Shown here: piece by piece, positions 18,272-27,475 of the stretch
Position numbering within the stretch: position 1 is the first letter of the stretch
Layout of the letters: each line of letters starts with the position of its first letter
Assembly: GCF_900167075.1 (NCBI RefSeq)
Contig: NZ_FUWH01000003.1
Span: forward strand, 417,833-481,832
Length of the DNA stretch: 64,000 nt
Source of the DNA: Sediminibacterium ginsengisoli
GTDB taxonomy: Bacteria; Bacteroidota; Bacteroidia; Chitinophagales; Chitinophagaceae
Direction: 5' to 3'
Translations under genes and position numbers: made by a program
The notes under the pieces: model-generated
What the model saw: only the letters and a program-made list of their open reading frames with translations
What the model was told of the DNA's origin: nothing
The model's database searches: none

Positions 18272-20317
18272 ATGGCCAAATTAGAAAATTATATACTCGG
18301 TAAATGGATCACTGGTGATGGCGACGGACAGTTGCTGCTGAATGCCGTTACCGGTGAACCGGTTGCTGCAGCCAGCGCCAAAGGACTGGACATGGCTGCT
18401 ATTTTAGATTATGCAAGGTCTAAAGGAAACCCGGCATTAAGAAAAATGACATTTCAGGAGCGCGGACTCATGCTTCGTTCCCTGGCACTTCATCTCCGGA
18501 ACCATCTGCCAAAATTTTATGAGGTCAGTTACAAAACCGGCGCAACAAAAGCAGACAGCTGGGTTGATATAGAAGGCGGCATCGGCAACCTCTTCGCATA
18601 TGCGTCGCTCAGACGCCGTTTTCCCGATGAACCGTATTGCCTTGACGGCGAAAATCATATCCTGGGTAAAGCCCAGACTTTTATGGGTCATCACCTGTTG
18701 CTGCCTAAAGAAGGAGCGGCCATACATATCAATGCATTTAATTTCCCTGTCTGGGGCATGCTCGAAAAAATAGCTGTGAACCTGCTTGCCGGCGTACCCG
18801 CTGTAGTAAAACCAGCCACCCTCACCAGTTTTTTAACGGAAGCTGTAGTAAAGGAAATTATCGCATCGGGTATTTTACCGGATGGCGCCCTGCAACTGAT
18901 CTGCGGCAGTGCCGGCGATCTGCTCGATCATGTAACAGCCCAGGATGCGGTTACTTTTACCGGCTCTGCTTCTACAGGACTAATGCTGAAAGGCAGTAAA
19001 AAGATCATGAGCGAAAGCGTTGCGTTTACGATGGAGGCAGATTCTCTCAACTGTATTGTTTTAGGGGATGATGTAACGCCGGATATGCCGGAGTGGGATA
19101 TTTTTATCAAAGAAGTCCGCAAGGAGATGACCACCAAATGCGGACAGAAATGTACTGCCATCAGGCGCATTTTTGTTCCTGAAAACAAGCTGGAAGAGGT
19201 ACAGTCGGCGCTTATAAAATCACTTGGGCAGACGGTGATCGGTAATCCGCTGAATGAAAAAGTACGCATGGGCTCACTCGCCGGCGAAGAGCAGCGCAGG
19301 GAAGTGCGGGCGCAGGTACAAAAGCTGCTTGCTTCTTCACAACTGATCTATGGTTCGCTCGACAGCGTGGATGTACTGGATGCGGATGCCATGAAAGGCG
19401 CATTCATCAGCCCGATGCTCCTGCGTAATGAGAAACCATTTGATAGCAGGGAAGTGCACGAAGTGGAAGCGTTTGGTCCCGTATCTACCTTAATGCCTTA
19501 CCGCAACCGCGAAGAAGCGATCGCGTTGTCAAAAATGGGGAAAGGCTCATTGGTAAGTTCCGTTGTAACCGCCGACCCCACAGTTGCAAAAGACTATGTA
19601 CTGGGTGCGGGAACATGGCACGGACGTATTCTTGTATTGAATGAAGCCTGCGCAAAAGAAAGTACCGGACACGGCTCGCCGCTTCCGTTACTGGTGCATG
19701 GCGGTCCGGGAAGAGCAGGCGGCGGTGAAGAAATGGGCGGCATCAGGGGAGTAAAACACTACATGCAACGTGTAGCCATACAAGGAACTCCGGATATGAT
19801 TACTGCCATCAGCAATGTTTACCAGCCCGGTGCAAAAGGCCATTCCGACGGGGTGCATCCTTTTAAAAAATACTTTGATGAATTAACGATCGGCGAACAG
19901 ATCATTACGGAAAAAAGACTCATCACAGCAGAAGATATCAACCGGTTCGCAGATCTCAGCGGCGATCATTTTTATGCTCACCTGCAGGATACGGATTTTT
20001 CAGGTACCATGTTCGACAGGCAGGTGGCCCACGGTTATTTTATCATGAGCGCCGCCGCCGGCCTTTTTGTAGACAGCTACGAAAAGAACCCGGTACTTCT
20101 GAATTATGGTATTGATGAATTACGCTTTACCAAACCCGTTTACCCTGGCGCAACAATTTATATACGGTTTACCTGTAAGGAGAAGACAAGCCAGGAAAAG
20201 AAAACAGAAACGGATATTGACAAGGGTATTGTAAAATGGTATGTGGAGATCATCGACGACCAGGAAGAAATTACCGGTGTAGCCACAATACTTACCATGG
20301 TGGCCAGGAAACCCTGA
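18272..20317 (+). CDS. paaZ: Phenylacetic acid degradation bifunctional protein PaaZ
   Basis: The 681-residue protein is a fusion of an aldehyde dehydrogenase (residues about 1-520) and a MaoC-like hot-dog hydratase (about 530-681). The first part shows INAFNFPVWGMLEKIAVNLLAGVPAVVKPA, the FTGSASTG nucleotide loop and the catalytic-Cys context TTKCGQKCTAIRR. The second shows the MaoC motif DLSGDHFYAHLQD with catalytic Asp and His. PaaZ opens the oxepin-CoA ring by hydrolysis and oxidises the resulting semialdehyde in aerobic phenylacetate breakdown. The ring epoxidase (paaABCDE) and ligase genes are not in the window. The enoyl-CoA hydratase gene follows 137 bp later with its own promoter. Confidence 0.95.
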   Translation: MAKLENYILGKWITGDGDGQLLLNAVTGEPVAAASAKGLDMAAILDYARSKGNPALRKMTFQERGLMLRSLALHLRNHLPKFYEVSYKTGATKADSWVDIEGGIGNLFAYASLRRRFPDEPYCLDGENHILGKAQTFMGHHLLLPKEGAAIHINAFNFPVWGMLEKIAVNLLAGVPAVVKPATLTSFLTEAVVKEIIASGILPDGALQLICGSAGDLLDHVTAQDAVTFTGSASTGLMLKGSKKIMSESVAFTMEADSLNCIVLGDDVTPDMPEWDIFIKEVRKEMTTKCGQKCTAIRRIFVPENKLEEVQSALIKSLGQTVIGNPLNEKVRMGSLAGEEQRREVRAQVQKLLASSQLIYGSLDSVDVLDADAMKGAFISPMLLRNEKPFDSREVHEVEAFGPVSTLMPYRNREEAIALSKMGKGSLVSSVVTADPTVAKDYVLGAGTWHGRILVLNEACAKESTGHGSPLPLLVHGGPGRAGGGEEMGGIRGVKHYMQRVAIQGTPDMITAISNVYQPGAKGHSDGVHPFKKYFDELTIGEQIITEKRLITAEDINRFADLSGDHFYAHLQDTDFSGTMFDRQVAHGYFIMSAAAGLFVDSYEKNPVLLNYGIDELRFTKPVYPGATIYIRFTCKEKTSQEKKTETDIDKGIVKWYVEIIDDQEEITGVATILTMVARKP

Positions 20318-20371
20318 TTCGTTTAACATTATATTATCATTTCCTGCTGGCTGAAAGAAACTTGTCTCAAA

Positions 20372-20399
20372 GGAAAAACCGAATAATGGTGTAACTTTA
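20372..20399 (+). promoter_or_regulatory. Promoter of the enoyl-CoA hydratase gene
   Basis: A TTG at 20372-20374 (-33 type) and TAACTTTA at 20392-20399 (-7 type, one mismatch) are 17 bp apart, within the usual Bacteroidota spacing. The ATG lies 55 bases further on. Confidence 0.5.
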
Positions 20400-20454
20400 A
20401 AGCAAGGGCTGCGAGGTCATACGCAAGATTGTTTAAAAGGAAAATATGTAAATT

Positions 20455-21231
20455 ATGATTGAACAGATTAAAGAAGGACATGTTAAAGTAGAGCGGGAAC
20501 ACGGGATAGCAACGATAGAATTTTATCACCCGCAAAGAAATTCATTACCGGGAGCCATCCTGGAAGCGCTCGCAAAAGATATTCACAGCGAAGGGCTGAA
20601 CAAAGACACAAAAGTGATCATCCTCAAATCCGCTGGCGATGGCATTTTCTGCTCCGGTGCTTCATTCGATGAACTTGCTTCTATTAAGAACGAGGAAGAA
20701 GGTACACGTTTTTTCACCGGGTTCGCCAACGTGATCAACGCCATGCGTAAAGCTCCCCAGCTGATCATTGCCCGCATCCAGGGTAAAAGTGTCGGCGGTG
20801 GTGTAGGCCTTGCCGCTGCTGCAGATTATGCTATAGCAGTAGAGGGCGCAGAGGTAAAACTCAGCGAACTGGCTGTTGGTATCGGTCCTTTTGTAGTTGG
20901 ACCTGCCATTGAAAGAAAGATTGGTGTGTCTGCTTTTTCACAGCTGGCCATCGATGCCAACCTATGGCGCCCGGCCGACTGGGCAAGGAGAAAAGGCCTG
21001 TTTGCTGAATTGCATACAGATGTTGCAGGTATGGACGATTCTATACAAAGACTGGCCAATAACCTTTCTCTTTCCAACCCTGAAGCCATGCAGGAGCTCA
21101 AGAAAACACTCTGGAAAGGAACCGAACACTGGGATACGCTCCTGAAAGAAAGAGCCGGAATCAGTGGTCGCCTCATCCTGAGCGAATACAGCAAAAAAGC
21201 GATCGAGAAATTCAAAGTGAAACTCGCGTAG
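20455..21231 (+). CDS. Enoyl-CoA hydratase/isomerase family protein, phenylacetate-associated
   Basis: The 258-residue protein has the crotonase fold. The first oxyanion-hole segment is GDGIFCSGASFDEL, the second is GKSVGGGVGLAAAADYAIAVEGAEVKLSELAVGIGP with a conserved Glu in the SELAVGIGP loop. The C-terminal helical region mediates trimer formation in this family. Members hydrate or isomerise 2-enoyl-CoAs. Its place right after paaZ suggests the beta-oxidation-like steps of phenylacetate catabolism (PaaF or PaaG role), but which of the two cannot be settled from sequence alone. It has its own promoter and a terminator, so it is probably transcribed alone. Confidence 0.88.
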   Translation: MIEQIKEGHVKVEREHGIATIEFYHPQRNSLPGAILEALAKDIHSEGLNKDTKVIILKSAGDGIFCSGASFDELASIKNEEEGTRFFTGFANVINAMRKAPQLIIARIQGKSVGGGVGLAAAADYAIAVEGAEVKLSELAVGIGPFVVGPAIERKIGVSAFSQLAIDANLWRPADWARRKGLFAELHTDVAGMDDSIQRLANNLSLSNPEAMQELKKTLWKGTEHWDTLLKERAGISGRLILSEYSKKAIEKFKVKLA

Positions 21232-21253
21232 TGTAATAACATATAGTATAAAG

Positions 21254-21281
21254 AAAGGCCCGGGTCAACCGGGCCTTTTTC
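21254..21281 (+). terminator. Intrinsic terminator of the enoyl-CoA hydratase gene
   Basis: A perfect 10-bp stem (21254-21263 with 21269-21278, loop GTCAA) is followed by T's. Confidence 0.85.
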
Positions 21282-21371
21282 ATATTACCAACAGGCGATT
21301 GGCAAGTACACCTGCCGGCTTGCAGTATTCAGAACACTACTGCTACTGGTCTTCCAAAAAAACGAGCTTGT

Positions 21372-21559
21372 GTTCCCGTTGATCGCTGACCAACGGAGAG
21401 ACCGTACATTTTTCTAATATTACATTTACTCAGCGGCGTAACTTGCTGGTCAGCGACCAGCAAGGGCGTAGTTCCCGTTGATTACTGACCAACGGGAACA
21501 GAACATTTTCTAATACTACTTTTGCCCAGCGGCAAACTTGCTGGACGCCGACCAGCAAG
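21372..21559. repeat. Tandem pair of hairpin-rich repeat units (REP-like)
   Basis: Two units, 21372-21464 and 21471-21559, repeat with a 99-bp period. Each holds two hairpins joined by a similar AT-rich linker (ACATTTTCTAATA...CAGCGGC). Hairpins: 21376-21396 (6-bp stem), 21442-21464 (10-bp perfect stem), 21471-21499 (10-bp perfect stem), 21537-21559 (8-bp stem). All four share a TGGTCAGCGAYCA-like core when oriented alike, but the flanking arms come in two flavours, CCGT/ACGG and CTTGC/GCAAG. The patch fills the 388-bp gap between the hydratase terminator and the efflux operon. No gene is present in this gap. Confidence 0.7.
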
Positions 21560-21573
21560 ACCACATCCTCACC

Positions 21574-21607
21574 CCCTCACTTCGCCCTTCCCCCCTCACT
21601 TCGCCCT
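21574..21607. repeat. C-rich direct repeat with G-quadruplex potential on the minus strand
   Basis: A 15-bp sequence (CCCTCACTTCGCCCT) occurs at 21574-21588 and 21593-21607, joined by a C run and followed by eight C's. Read on the minus strand this gives several runs of three to eight G immediately after the stop codon of the outer-membrane efflux gene. Confidence 0.6.
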
Positions 21608-21619
21608 CACCCCCCCCAA

Positions 21620-23053
21620 CTACCTCCACCCACCACCAAGATTCCTGTAAACACTAACCACCGCATTCAGTTGTTCTTTCTTCGTTTCAATCAGTTCCAG
21701 CCTCGATTCCAGTGCATCACGCTGCGTCATCAGTACTTCAAAATAGTCTACCCTTGCAGACCGGAACAGGTCATTCGATATATCGATGGAACGATTCAGC
21801 GCTTCCACCTGTTTTTGTTTCAGCTGGTAGCTTTTATCGAGGTTGCTGATCTTCGACATTTGCGTGGCCACTTCGATATAGGCATTCAGGATCGTTCGTT
21901 CATAGTTATACATGGCCTGCAGCTGACGCGCATTGGCTTTGTTGAATTCTGCCTTGATGGCATTACGGTTGATCAGCGGACCAGCAATATCACCAGCCAG
22001 CGAATAGATCAGCGATTCCGGGAACTTCACCAGGTAAGATGGTTTGAATGCCTGGAAACCGATGGCTGCCGAGATTCCGAATGAAGGATAGAATTCGGCA
22101 CGCGCTACTTTAACATCCAGCTTTGCGGCAGCAAGGTCCAGCTCTGCCTGCATGATGTCCGGGCGATTGGCCAGCAATTGTGAAGGGATACCCACATTTA
22201 CAGTAGCCGGTACGAGGCTGGCAAAACTGCTCTTATCCCTGTTGATGGCCTGCGGATAACGGCCCAGCAGCAGGTTGATACGGTTCTCTGTTTCCCTGAT
22301 CTGCTGCAGGATATCGAATTCAAGACTTTCTGATTTCAACACTTCTGCCTGGAATTTCTGCACACCCAGCTCGGTTGCCCTTGCAGCATCTTTCTGCACT
22401 TTCACAATACCCAGCGCATTGTTCTGCAGGATAATAGTCTGCTTTACGATTTCAAGCTGGTTGTCGAGCGACAGAAGTTCATAATAAGAGCGCGCTATTT
22501 CCGCAACGAGGTTGGTCAGCACAAAATTCTTTCCCTCAACAGATGAAAGATATCTTGTAATGGCAGCCTTTTTAGCTGTGCGCAGTTTTTTCCAGATATC
22601 CACTTCCCAGTTGGCATAAGCGGCAACGGTAAAATCTGTCAGCGGATCGGGCACTTCTTTCCCGGGCTCGATTTCGGTAGAGGCATCGCCCGCACCCTGA
22701 CTCGTATATCTGCCGGGTTTATCTACGCCAACACCTGCCCTTGCACCTACGGTGGGGAGAAGTGCTGCATGTTTTAACCTGATTTCATTTCTCGATGCTT
22801 CTATTTCCTGCAAAGTGATCTGTAATTCCTGGTTGTTTTTCAGTGCCGTGTCGATCAACGCTGCCAGGTTGGGGTCAGTGAAAAAAGCGCGCCATCCTTT
22901 TTGGGCGCTGTTCAGCGTATCGGTACCGTTACCATAGGAAAACGGTACCGTTTTATTACTGTCGCGCTGCACCAGTGCCGGCACACTGCAGCTGGTAATA
23001 GCCAGGCTCGCACCCAGTATAGCGATATATTGAAATTTACTTCGTTTATACAT
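21620..23053 (-). CDS. RND efflux outer-membrane lipoprotein (NodT/OprM-like)
   Basis: The 477-residue protein has a lipoprotein signal (lipobox ITSC, Cys near residue 22) and two TolC-like OEP repeats. The conserved part reads WRAFFTDPNLAALIDTALKNNQELQITLQEIEASRNEIRLKHAALLPTVG, then VDIWKKLRTAKKAA, and in the second half LLANRPDIMQAELDLAAAKLDVKVARAEFYPSFGISAAIG. It forms the trimeric exit duct across the outer membrane of an RND pump. The start overlaps the end of the RND gene by 8 bp (23046-23053), so the two are translationally coupled. It is the last gene of the operon; a G-rich sequence follows the stop. Confidence 0.95.
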   Translation of the reverse strand: MYKRSKFQYIAILGASLAITSCSVPALVQRDSNKTVPFSYGNGTDTLNSAQKGWRAFFTDPNLAALIDTALKNNQELQITLQEIEASRNEIRLKHAALLPTVGARAGVGVDKPGRYTSQGAGDASTEIEPGKEVPDPLTDFTVAAYANWEVDIWKKLRTAKKAAITRYLSSVEGKNFVLTNLVAEIARSYYELLSLDNQLEIVKQTIILQNNALGIVKVQKDAARATELGVQKFQAEVLKSESLEFDILQQIRETENRINLLLGRYPQAINRDKSSFASLVPATVNVGIPSQLLANRPDIMQAELDLAAAKLDVKVARAEFYPSFGISAAIGFQAFKPSYLVKFPESLIYSLAGDIAGPLINRNAIKAEFNKANARQLQAMYNYERTILNAYIEVATQMSKISNLDKSYQLKQKQVEALNRSIDISNDLFRSARVDYFEVLMTQRDALESRLELIETKKEQLNAVVSVYRNLGGGWR

Positions 23054-26000
23054 TGTGATCGATTTCTTCTGTTAAAGGATTTTCTTCTTCGTCTTTTACA
23101 AACGCATGTTTTTCCGCGATCTTTCCAAATACATAATAAAGACCGGGGATCAGCAATACGCCGAAAATGGTTCCGAACAGCATACCGCCAGCTGCAGCAG
23201 TACCGATGGTTCTGTTTCCGATCTTGCCCGGGCCGGTTGCAACAACCAGCGGTATCAATCCCGCGATGAATGCGAATGAGGTCATCAGGATCGGACGGAA
23301 ACGCACTTTCGACCCCTCCATAGCTGCTTTAAGAACAGAAGCCCCCGCACGATGCCGCTGTACCGCAAACTCCACGATCAGCACGGCGTTCTTACCTAAG
23401 AGGCCGATCAGCATTACCATAGCAACCTGTGCATAGATATTGTTTTCGAGTGCTAGTAATTTAAGCAGCAGGAATGCGCCGAAAATACCCGCAGGCAGTG
23501 ACAGGATTACTGCCAATGGCAGGATGAAACTCTCATACTGTGCAGAGAGGATCAGGTAAACGAAGCCCAAACAGATCAGGAAGATATAGATAGCCTGGTT
23601 GCCCTGTGCCACTTCATCCTTTGAGATTCCCGCCCAGTCGATCCCGAAACCGCGTGGCAATGTTTTCTGCGCCACTTCATTGATTACACGTATGGCTTCG
23701 CCGCTACTGTAACCTGGTGCGGCAGAACCACTGATCTCCGAAGCATTGTACATATTATGCCGCGTGATTTCCGAAAGACCATACACTTTATCCATTTTCA
23801 TGAAAGCGGAATACGGAACCATATCACCATGATCATTCTTCACATATAATTTCAGGATGTCTTCCGGTAAAGCCCTGTATTGGGCGGCGGCCTGTACCAT
23901 TACCTTATACTGACGCCCGAATTGAATAAAGCTGATCTCGTAATTACTTCCTACCAGTGTAGACAATGTATTCATGGCATTCTCGATGCTTACGCCTTTC
24001 TGCTGAGCAAGTTCATTATCTACATTAAGCATATACTGCGGGAAACTGGCGCTGTAAAAACTGAATACCGATGAAAGCTCTTTACGTTTACTGAGTTCCT
24101 TTACAAAATCATTACTCACCGTCTCCATTTTCTTGTAATCGCCAGACCCGGCTTTATCGAGCAGGCGTAACTCGAAACCACCTGCGGCACCATAACCCGG
24201 TACTGCCGGCGGCAGGAAGTATTCTATCGTTGCTCCTGTGATGTCCTTCGATTTTTCTTCGAGCTCTTCCATGATCTCCTGTACGGAATGCTTGCGCTCT
24301 TCCCAGCTTTTCAGGTTGATCAGGCAGGTACCGGAGTTGGAACCGGTTCCTTCCGTCAGGATCTCATATCCGGCAAGTGCAGAAACGGATTGAACACCTT
24401 CCACTTCTTCACATAATTTCTGCAGTCGCTCCGCGATCTCATTCGTTCGCTCGAGCGAAGAGCCCGGAGGAGTCTGGATAATGGCATAGAACATTCCCTG
24501 GTCTTCATTCGGGATAAAACCTGCAGGTACTTTTCCATTCAGGAACCAGGTACCCGCAGAGAATGCGATCAGCACCAGGAAAGTTACTGCTCGGCGATTC
24601 ACAATCAGCCCGAGTACTTTCATATACCTGCCCGAAGCCCTGTTGAACCCGTTATTGAAACCGGCAATGAACTTATCCGCAAGGCTTTTCTTCTTATGCT
24701 TGCCATGATTGTTTTTCAGGATCATCGCGCAAAGCGCCGGTGTAAGCGTAAGCGCCACCACACCCGACAGGATGATGGCCGTTGCCATAGTGATGGAGAA
24801 CTGGCGGTAAAAAATTCCCACCGGGCCCGACATAAACGCCACCGGAATAAACACCGCCGCCATCAGGAAGGTAATAGCTATGATGGCCCCCGCAATTTCG
24901 TGCATGGCTTTTTTGGTTGCCTTCAGTGGCGAAAGCCCTTCTTCTTCCATTTTCGCATGCACCGCTTCGATCACCACAATGGCATCATCCACCACCACAC
25001 CAATCGCCAACACCAGCGCAAACAGCGTGATCAGGTTCAGCGTAATACCAAAGAACTGCATGAACACAAATGTGCCCACCAGCGAAACAGGTACCGCCAT
25101 GGCCGGGATCAGCGTAGAACGCCAGTCGCCAAGGAACAGGAACACAACCAGCCCCACCAGGATAAATGCTTCTACCAAAGTGTGTAATACTTTTTCAATA
25201 GAAGCATCGAGGAATTTCGAAACGTCGTAACTGATCTCATAATCCATTCCTTTCGGAAAAGAACTGGCTTTGATCTCTTTCAGTTTCGCTTTCACATCTT
25301 TTATCACCTGGCTGGCGTTGCTGCCGTACGACTGCTTTAATACGATCGCCGCAGAAGGCTTACCGTTAAGGTTGGAATAGATATCATACATGGCGCTGCC
25401 GAACTCAACATCCGCAACATCTTTCAAACGCAAAATCTCGCCATTGGGATTGGAGCGCAGGATCACATTCTGGTATTGCTCCTTTGTGTTGAACCGGCCC
25501 GAGTATTTCAATACATATTCGAACGACTGTGAACGTTTACCCGAACTCTCACCCGTTTTACCCGGCGAAGCTTCCAGGCTCTGTGCACTGAGGGCTTCCA
25601 TTACTTCATCTGCAGAGATCTTGTAAGCCAGCATACGATCGGGTTTCAGCCAGATGCGCATGGCATATTCGCGGTTACCGAGGATATCTGCAAACCCTAC
25701 CCCATCCACACGTTTCAGCTCGGATAGTACGTTGATGTCGGCAAAGTTGAAAAGGAATTTCTGGTCCGTATTCGGATCATTACTGTAGAGGTTCACATAC
25801 ATGAGCATGTTGGATTCTTCCTTTGTGATCTTTACGCCTTCGCGCACTACCAGCGGCGGAAGTTTATTGATCACGGAAGCAACGCGGTTCTGCACGTTCA
25901 GCGATGCCTGGTTAGGGTCTGTACCCAGGTTAAATACAACCTGTATGGTAGCTTCACCGTCGTTACCGGCATCGGAAGCCATATATTTCATACCCGGAAC

Positions 26001-26213
26001 ACCATTGATGGCCCTTTCCAGGGGAATGATCACAGATTTGATCATCAGCTCACCATTGGCACCGGGATACTCGGCCGTAACGTTTACTTTAGGTGGTGAG
26101 ATGGACGGGAACTGGGTTACCGGCAATTGCATGATGCCGAGCACACCCAGGAAAACAATGATCAGCGATATCACGATAGATAATACCGGCCGCTGTATAA
26201 ATTTATTGAACAT
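23046..26213 (-). CDS. RND family multidrug efflux transporter permease (HAE1/AcrB-like)
   Basis: The 1055-residue protein has the AcrB plan: 12 membrane helices and two large periplasmic loops. Visible landmarks include FIQRPVLSIVISLIIVFLGVLGIMQLPVTQFPSISPP at the start and the paired Asp of TM4 in GVVVDDAIVVIEAVHAKMEEEG. Others are FIPVAFMSGPVGIFYRQFS, the second-half GFIPNEDQGMFYAI, and GKNAVLIVEFA near TM10. The HAE1 group exports hydrophobic compounds with proton motive force. It sits between the adaptor gene (25 bp upstream) and the duct gene (8-bp overlap). No TetR-type regulator is next to it. Substrates cannot be told. Confidence 0.96.
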   Translation of the reverse strand: MFNKFIQRPVLSIVISLIIVFLGVLGIMQLPVTQFPSISPPKVNVTAEYPGANGELMIKSVIIPLERAINGVPGMKYMASDAGNDGEATIQVVFNLGTDPNQASLNVQNRVASVINKLPPLVVREGVKITKEESNMLMYVNLYSNDPNTDQKFLFNFADINVLSELKRVDGVGFADILGNREYAMRIWLKPDRMLAYKISADEVMEALSAQSLEASPGKTGESSGKRSQSFEYVLKYSGRFNTKEQYQNVILRSNPNGEILRLKDVADVEFGSAMYDIYSNLNGKPSAAIVLKQSYGSNASQVIKDVKAKLKEIKASSFPKGMDYEISYDVSKFLDASIEKVLHTLVEAFILVGLVVFLFLGDWRSTLIPAMAVPVSLVGTFVFMQFFGITLNLITLFALVLAIGVVVDDAIVVIEAVHAKMEEEGLSPLKATKKAMHEIAGAIIAITFLMAAVFIPVAFMSGPVGIFYRQFSITMATAIILSGVVALTLTPALCAMILKNNHGKHKKKSLADKFIAGFNNGFNRASGRYMKVLGLIVNRRAVTFLVLIAFSAGTWFLNGKVPAGFIPNEDQGMFYAIIQTPPGSSLERTNEIAERLQKLCEEVEGVQSVSALAGYEILTEGTGSNSGTCLINLKSWEERKHSVQEIMEELEEKSKDITGATIEYFLPPAVPGYGAAGGFELRLLDKAGSGDYKKMETVSNDFVKELSKRKELSSVFSFYSASFPQYMLNVDNELAQQKGVSIENAMNTLSTLVGSNYEISFIQFGRQYKVMVQAAAQYRALPEDILKLYVKNDHGDMVPYSAFMKMDKVYGLSEITRHNMYNASEISGSAAPGYSSGEAIRVINEVAQKTLPRGFGIDWAGISKDEVAQGNQAIYIFLICLGFVYLILSAQYESFILPLAVILSLPAGIFGAFLLLKLLALENNIYAQVAMVMLIGLLGKNAVLIVEFAVQRHRAGASVLKAAMEGSKVRFRPILMTSFAFIAGLIPLVVATGPGKIGNRTIGTAAAGGMLFGTIFGVLLIPGLYYVFGKIAEKHAFVKDEEENPLTEEIDHNV

Positions 26214-26238
26214 GAACTAAGCTGTTTGGAATTGAAGA

Positions 26239-27321
26239 CTATTCTGCTTTTAAACGGAGGCGTGAAACCACTTTTTCAGGCGCGATGTACTCGCTGGCGA
26301 TCTTATCATCGTCCCTTACTTTCTGCACGCCTTCGAGTAAAATCCTGTCATTGAGATTCAGGCCGCTCTCCACTACAAAAAGATCCGGCATGCGGCCGTT
26401 GATGGTGATACCGCGGGATTTCACCACATTGTTCTTGTCTACAACAAAAACAAAAAGCTTATCCTGTATTTCATAAGTAGCTTTCTGGGGAATGATCAGT
26501 GCATTTCTCAGCGGCATGGTCATCAGCACTTTGCCGGTCTGACCGTGCTTCAGAAGCCGGTTCGGATTCGCGAAACGCGCACGGAATGCGATATTGCCGG
26601 TTTCATTGTTGAACTCACTTTCAATGAGCTCTACAGTACCGTTATAAGAAAGTGTAGTACCATTGGCGAGCAGCAGACCCACTTTGGTATTGCCGCGGCC
26701 TTTTACATTGGTCTGGTAATCGAGGTATTCGGGCTCCGACACATTGAAATAGGCAAACATCTGGCTGTTGTCTGAAAGTGTCGTGAGCAACTGACCTTCA
26801 TCTATCAGGCTTCCCAGCTTTTGCGGGATCCGGTCAATGGTACCATCGAACGGTGCCCTGATCTCTGTGAAAGAAAGGTGCAGTTTGGCGAGCGAAAGCT
26901 CCGCTCTGGCCTGGTCAAGCTTGGCCTGGGCCATAGCCTGTTCATTTTTTGAAACAACATTTTTGTCTACAAGCGCTTTCGTGTTCTGCAGTTCGATCTC
27001 GGCGATCCTTGTTTCTGCCTGCGCTTTTTCCATTTCAGCTTCATAGATCTTAGGCATGATCCTGAATAGAAGCTGGCCGGCTTTTACAGACTGGCCTTCA
27101 TCTACAAAGATCTCCTGCAGGTAACCTTTTTCCTGCGCCCTGATCTCGATGTTACGGACGGAACGGATCTGCGATACATATTCCTTAACAAAGGATGTAT
27201 CAACCTGTAAAGGACTGGTTGTGGTATAATGACTGACTTCTTCCTTGTTTTCTTTTTTGGGAGTGCAGCTGGTTTGGTACAACAGGCTAACCAGGCCTGT
27301 TAACACGACGATTCTCTTCAT
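26239..27321 (-). CDS. RND efflux periplasmic adaptor (MFP) lipoprotein
   Basis: The protein has about 360 residues. The start at 27321 gives a lipoprotein signal (MKRIVVLTGLVSLLYQTSCTPKK, lipobox QTSC). A biotinyl-lipoyl-like domain (IRAQEKGYLQEIFVDEGQSVKAGQLLFRI) is followed by a helical coiled-coil hairpin with many AxLDxA repeats (residues about 90-150), the second lipoyl half (LSFTEIRAPFDGTIDRIPQKLGSLIDEGQLLTTLSD) and a beta-barrel and membrane-proximal region. This order is that of HlyD/AcrA-type adaptors. It bridges the RND permease and the OMF duct encoded just downstream. It is the first pump gene; a small exported protein gene is 154 bp upstream and may share its promoter. Confidence 0.94.
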   Translation of the reverse strand: MKRIVVLTGLVSLLYQTSCTPKKENKEEVSHYTTTSPLQVDTSFVKEYVSQIRSVRNIEIRAQEKGYLQEIFVDEGQSVKAGQLLFRIMPKIYEAEMEKAQAETRIAEIELQNTKALVDKNVVSKNEQAMAQAKLDQARAELSLAKLHLSFTEIRAPFDGTIDRIPQKLGSLIDEGQLLTTLSDNSQMFAYFNVSEPEYLDYQTNVKGRGNTKVGLLLANGTTLSYNGTVELIESEFNNETGNIAFRARFANPNRLLKHGQTGKVLMTMPLRNALIIPQKATYEIQDKLFVFVVDKNNVVKSRGITINGRMPDLFVVESGLNLNDRILLEGVQKVRDDDKIASEYIAPEKVVSRLRLKAE

Positions 27322-27475
27322 GATATTAAATGGATGATGTACGAATGAAAGCCGGAACAGTATATTCCGGAAAGGAACGGCGATGCCGCGCACATCAGCG
27401 CTGTTAATACATGATAGTACCGTAATGAGGTAACAGGATATGATCAGCTACTGGAGTGTTAGCGGCAGAAATGAA

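Noticed and set aside
21372..21559. CRISPR array
   Set aside because: Only two units, internal hairpins of differing arms and no unique spacers of regular length; no cas genes.
24696..25187. Basic His/Arg-rich open frame antisense to the RND permease
   Set aside because: Composition is an artefact of reading the complement of membrane helices; no start signal or domain.
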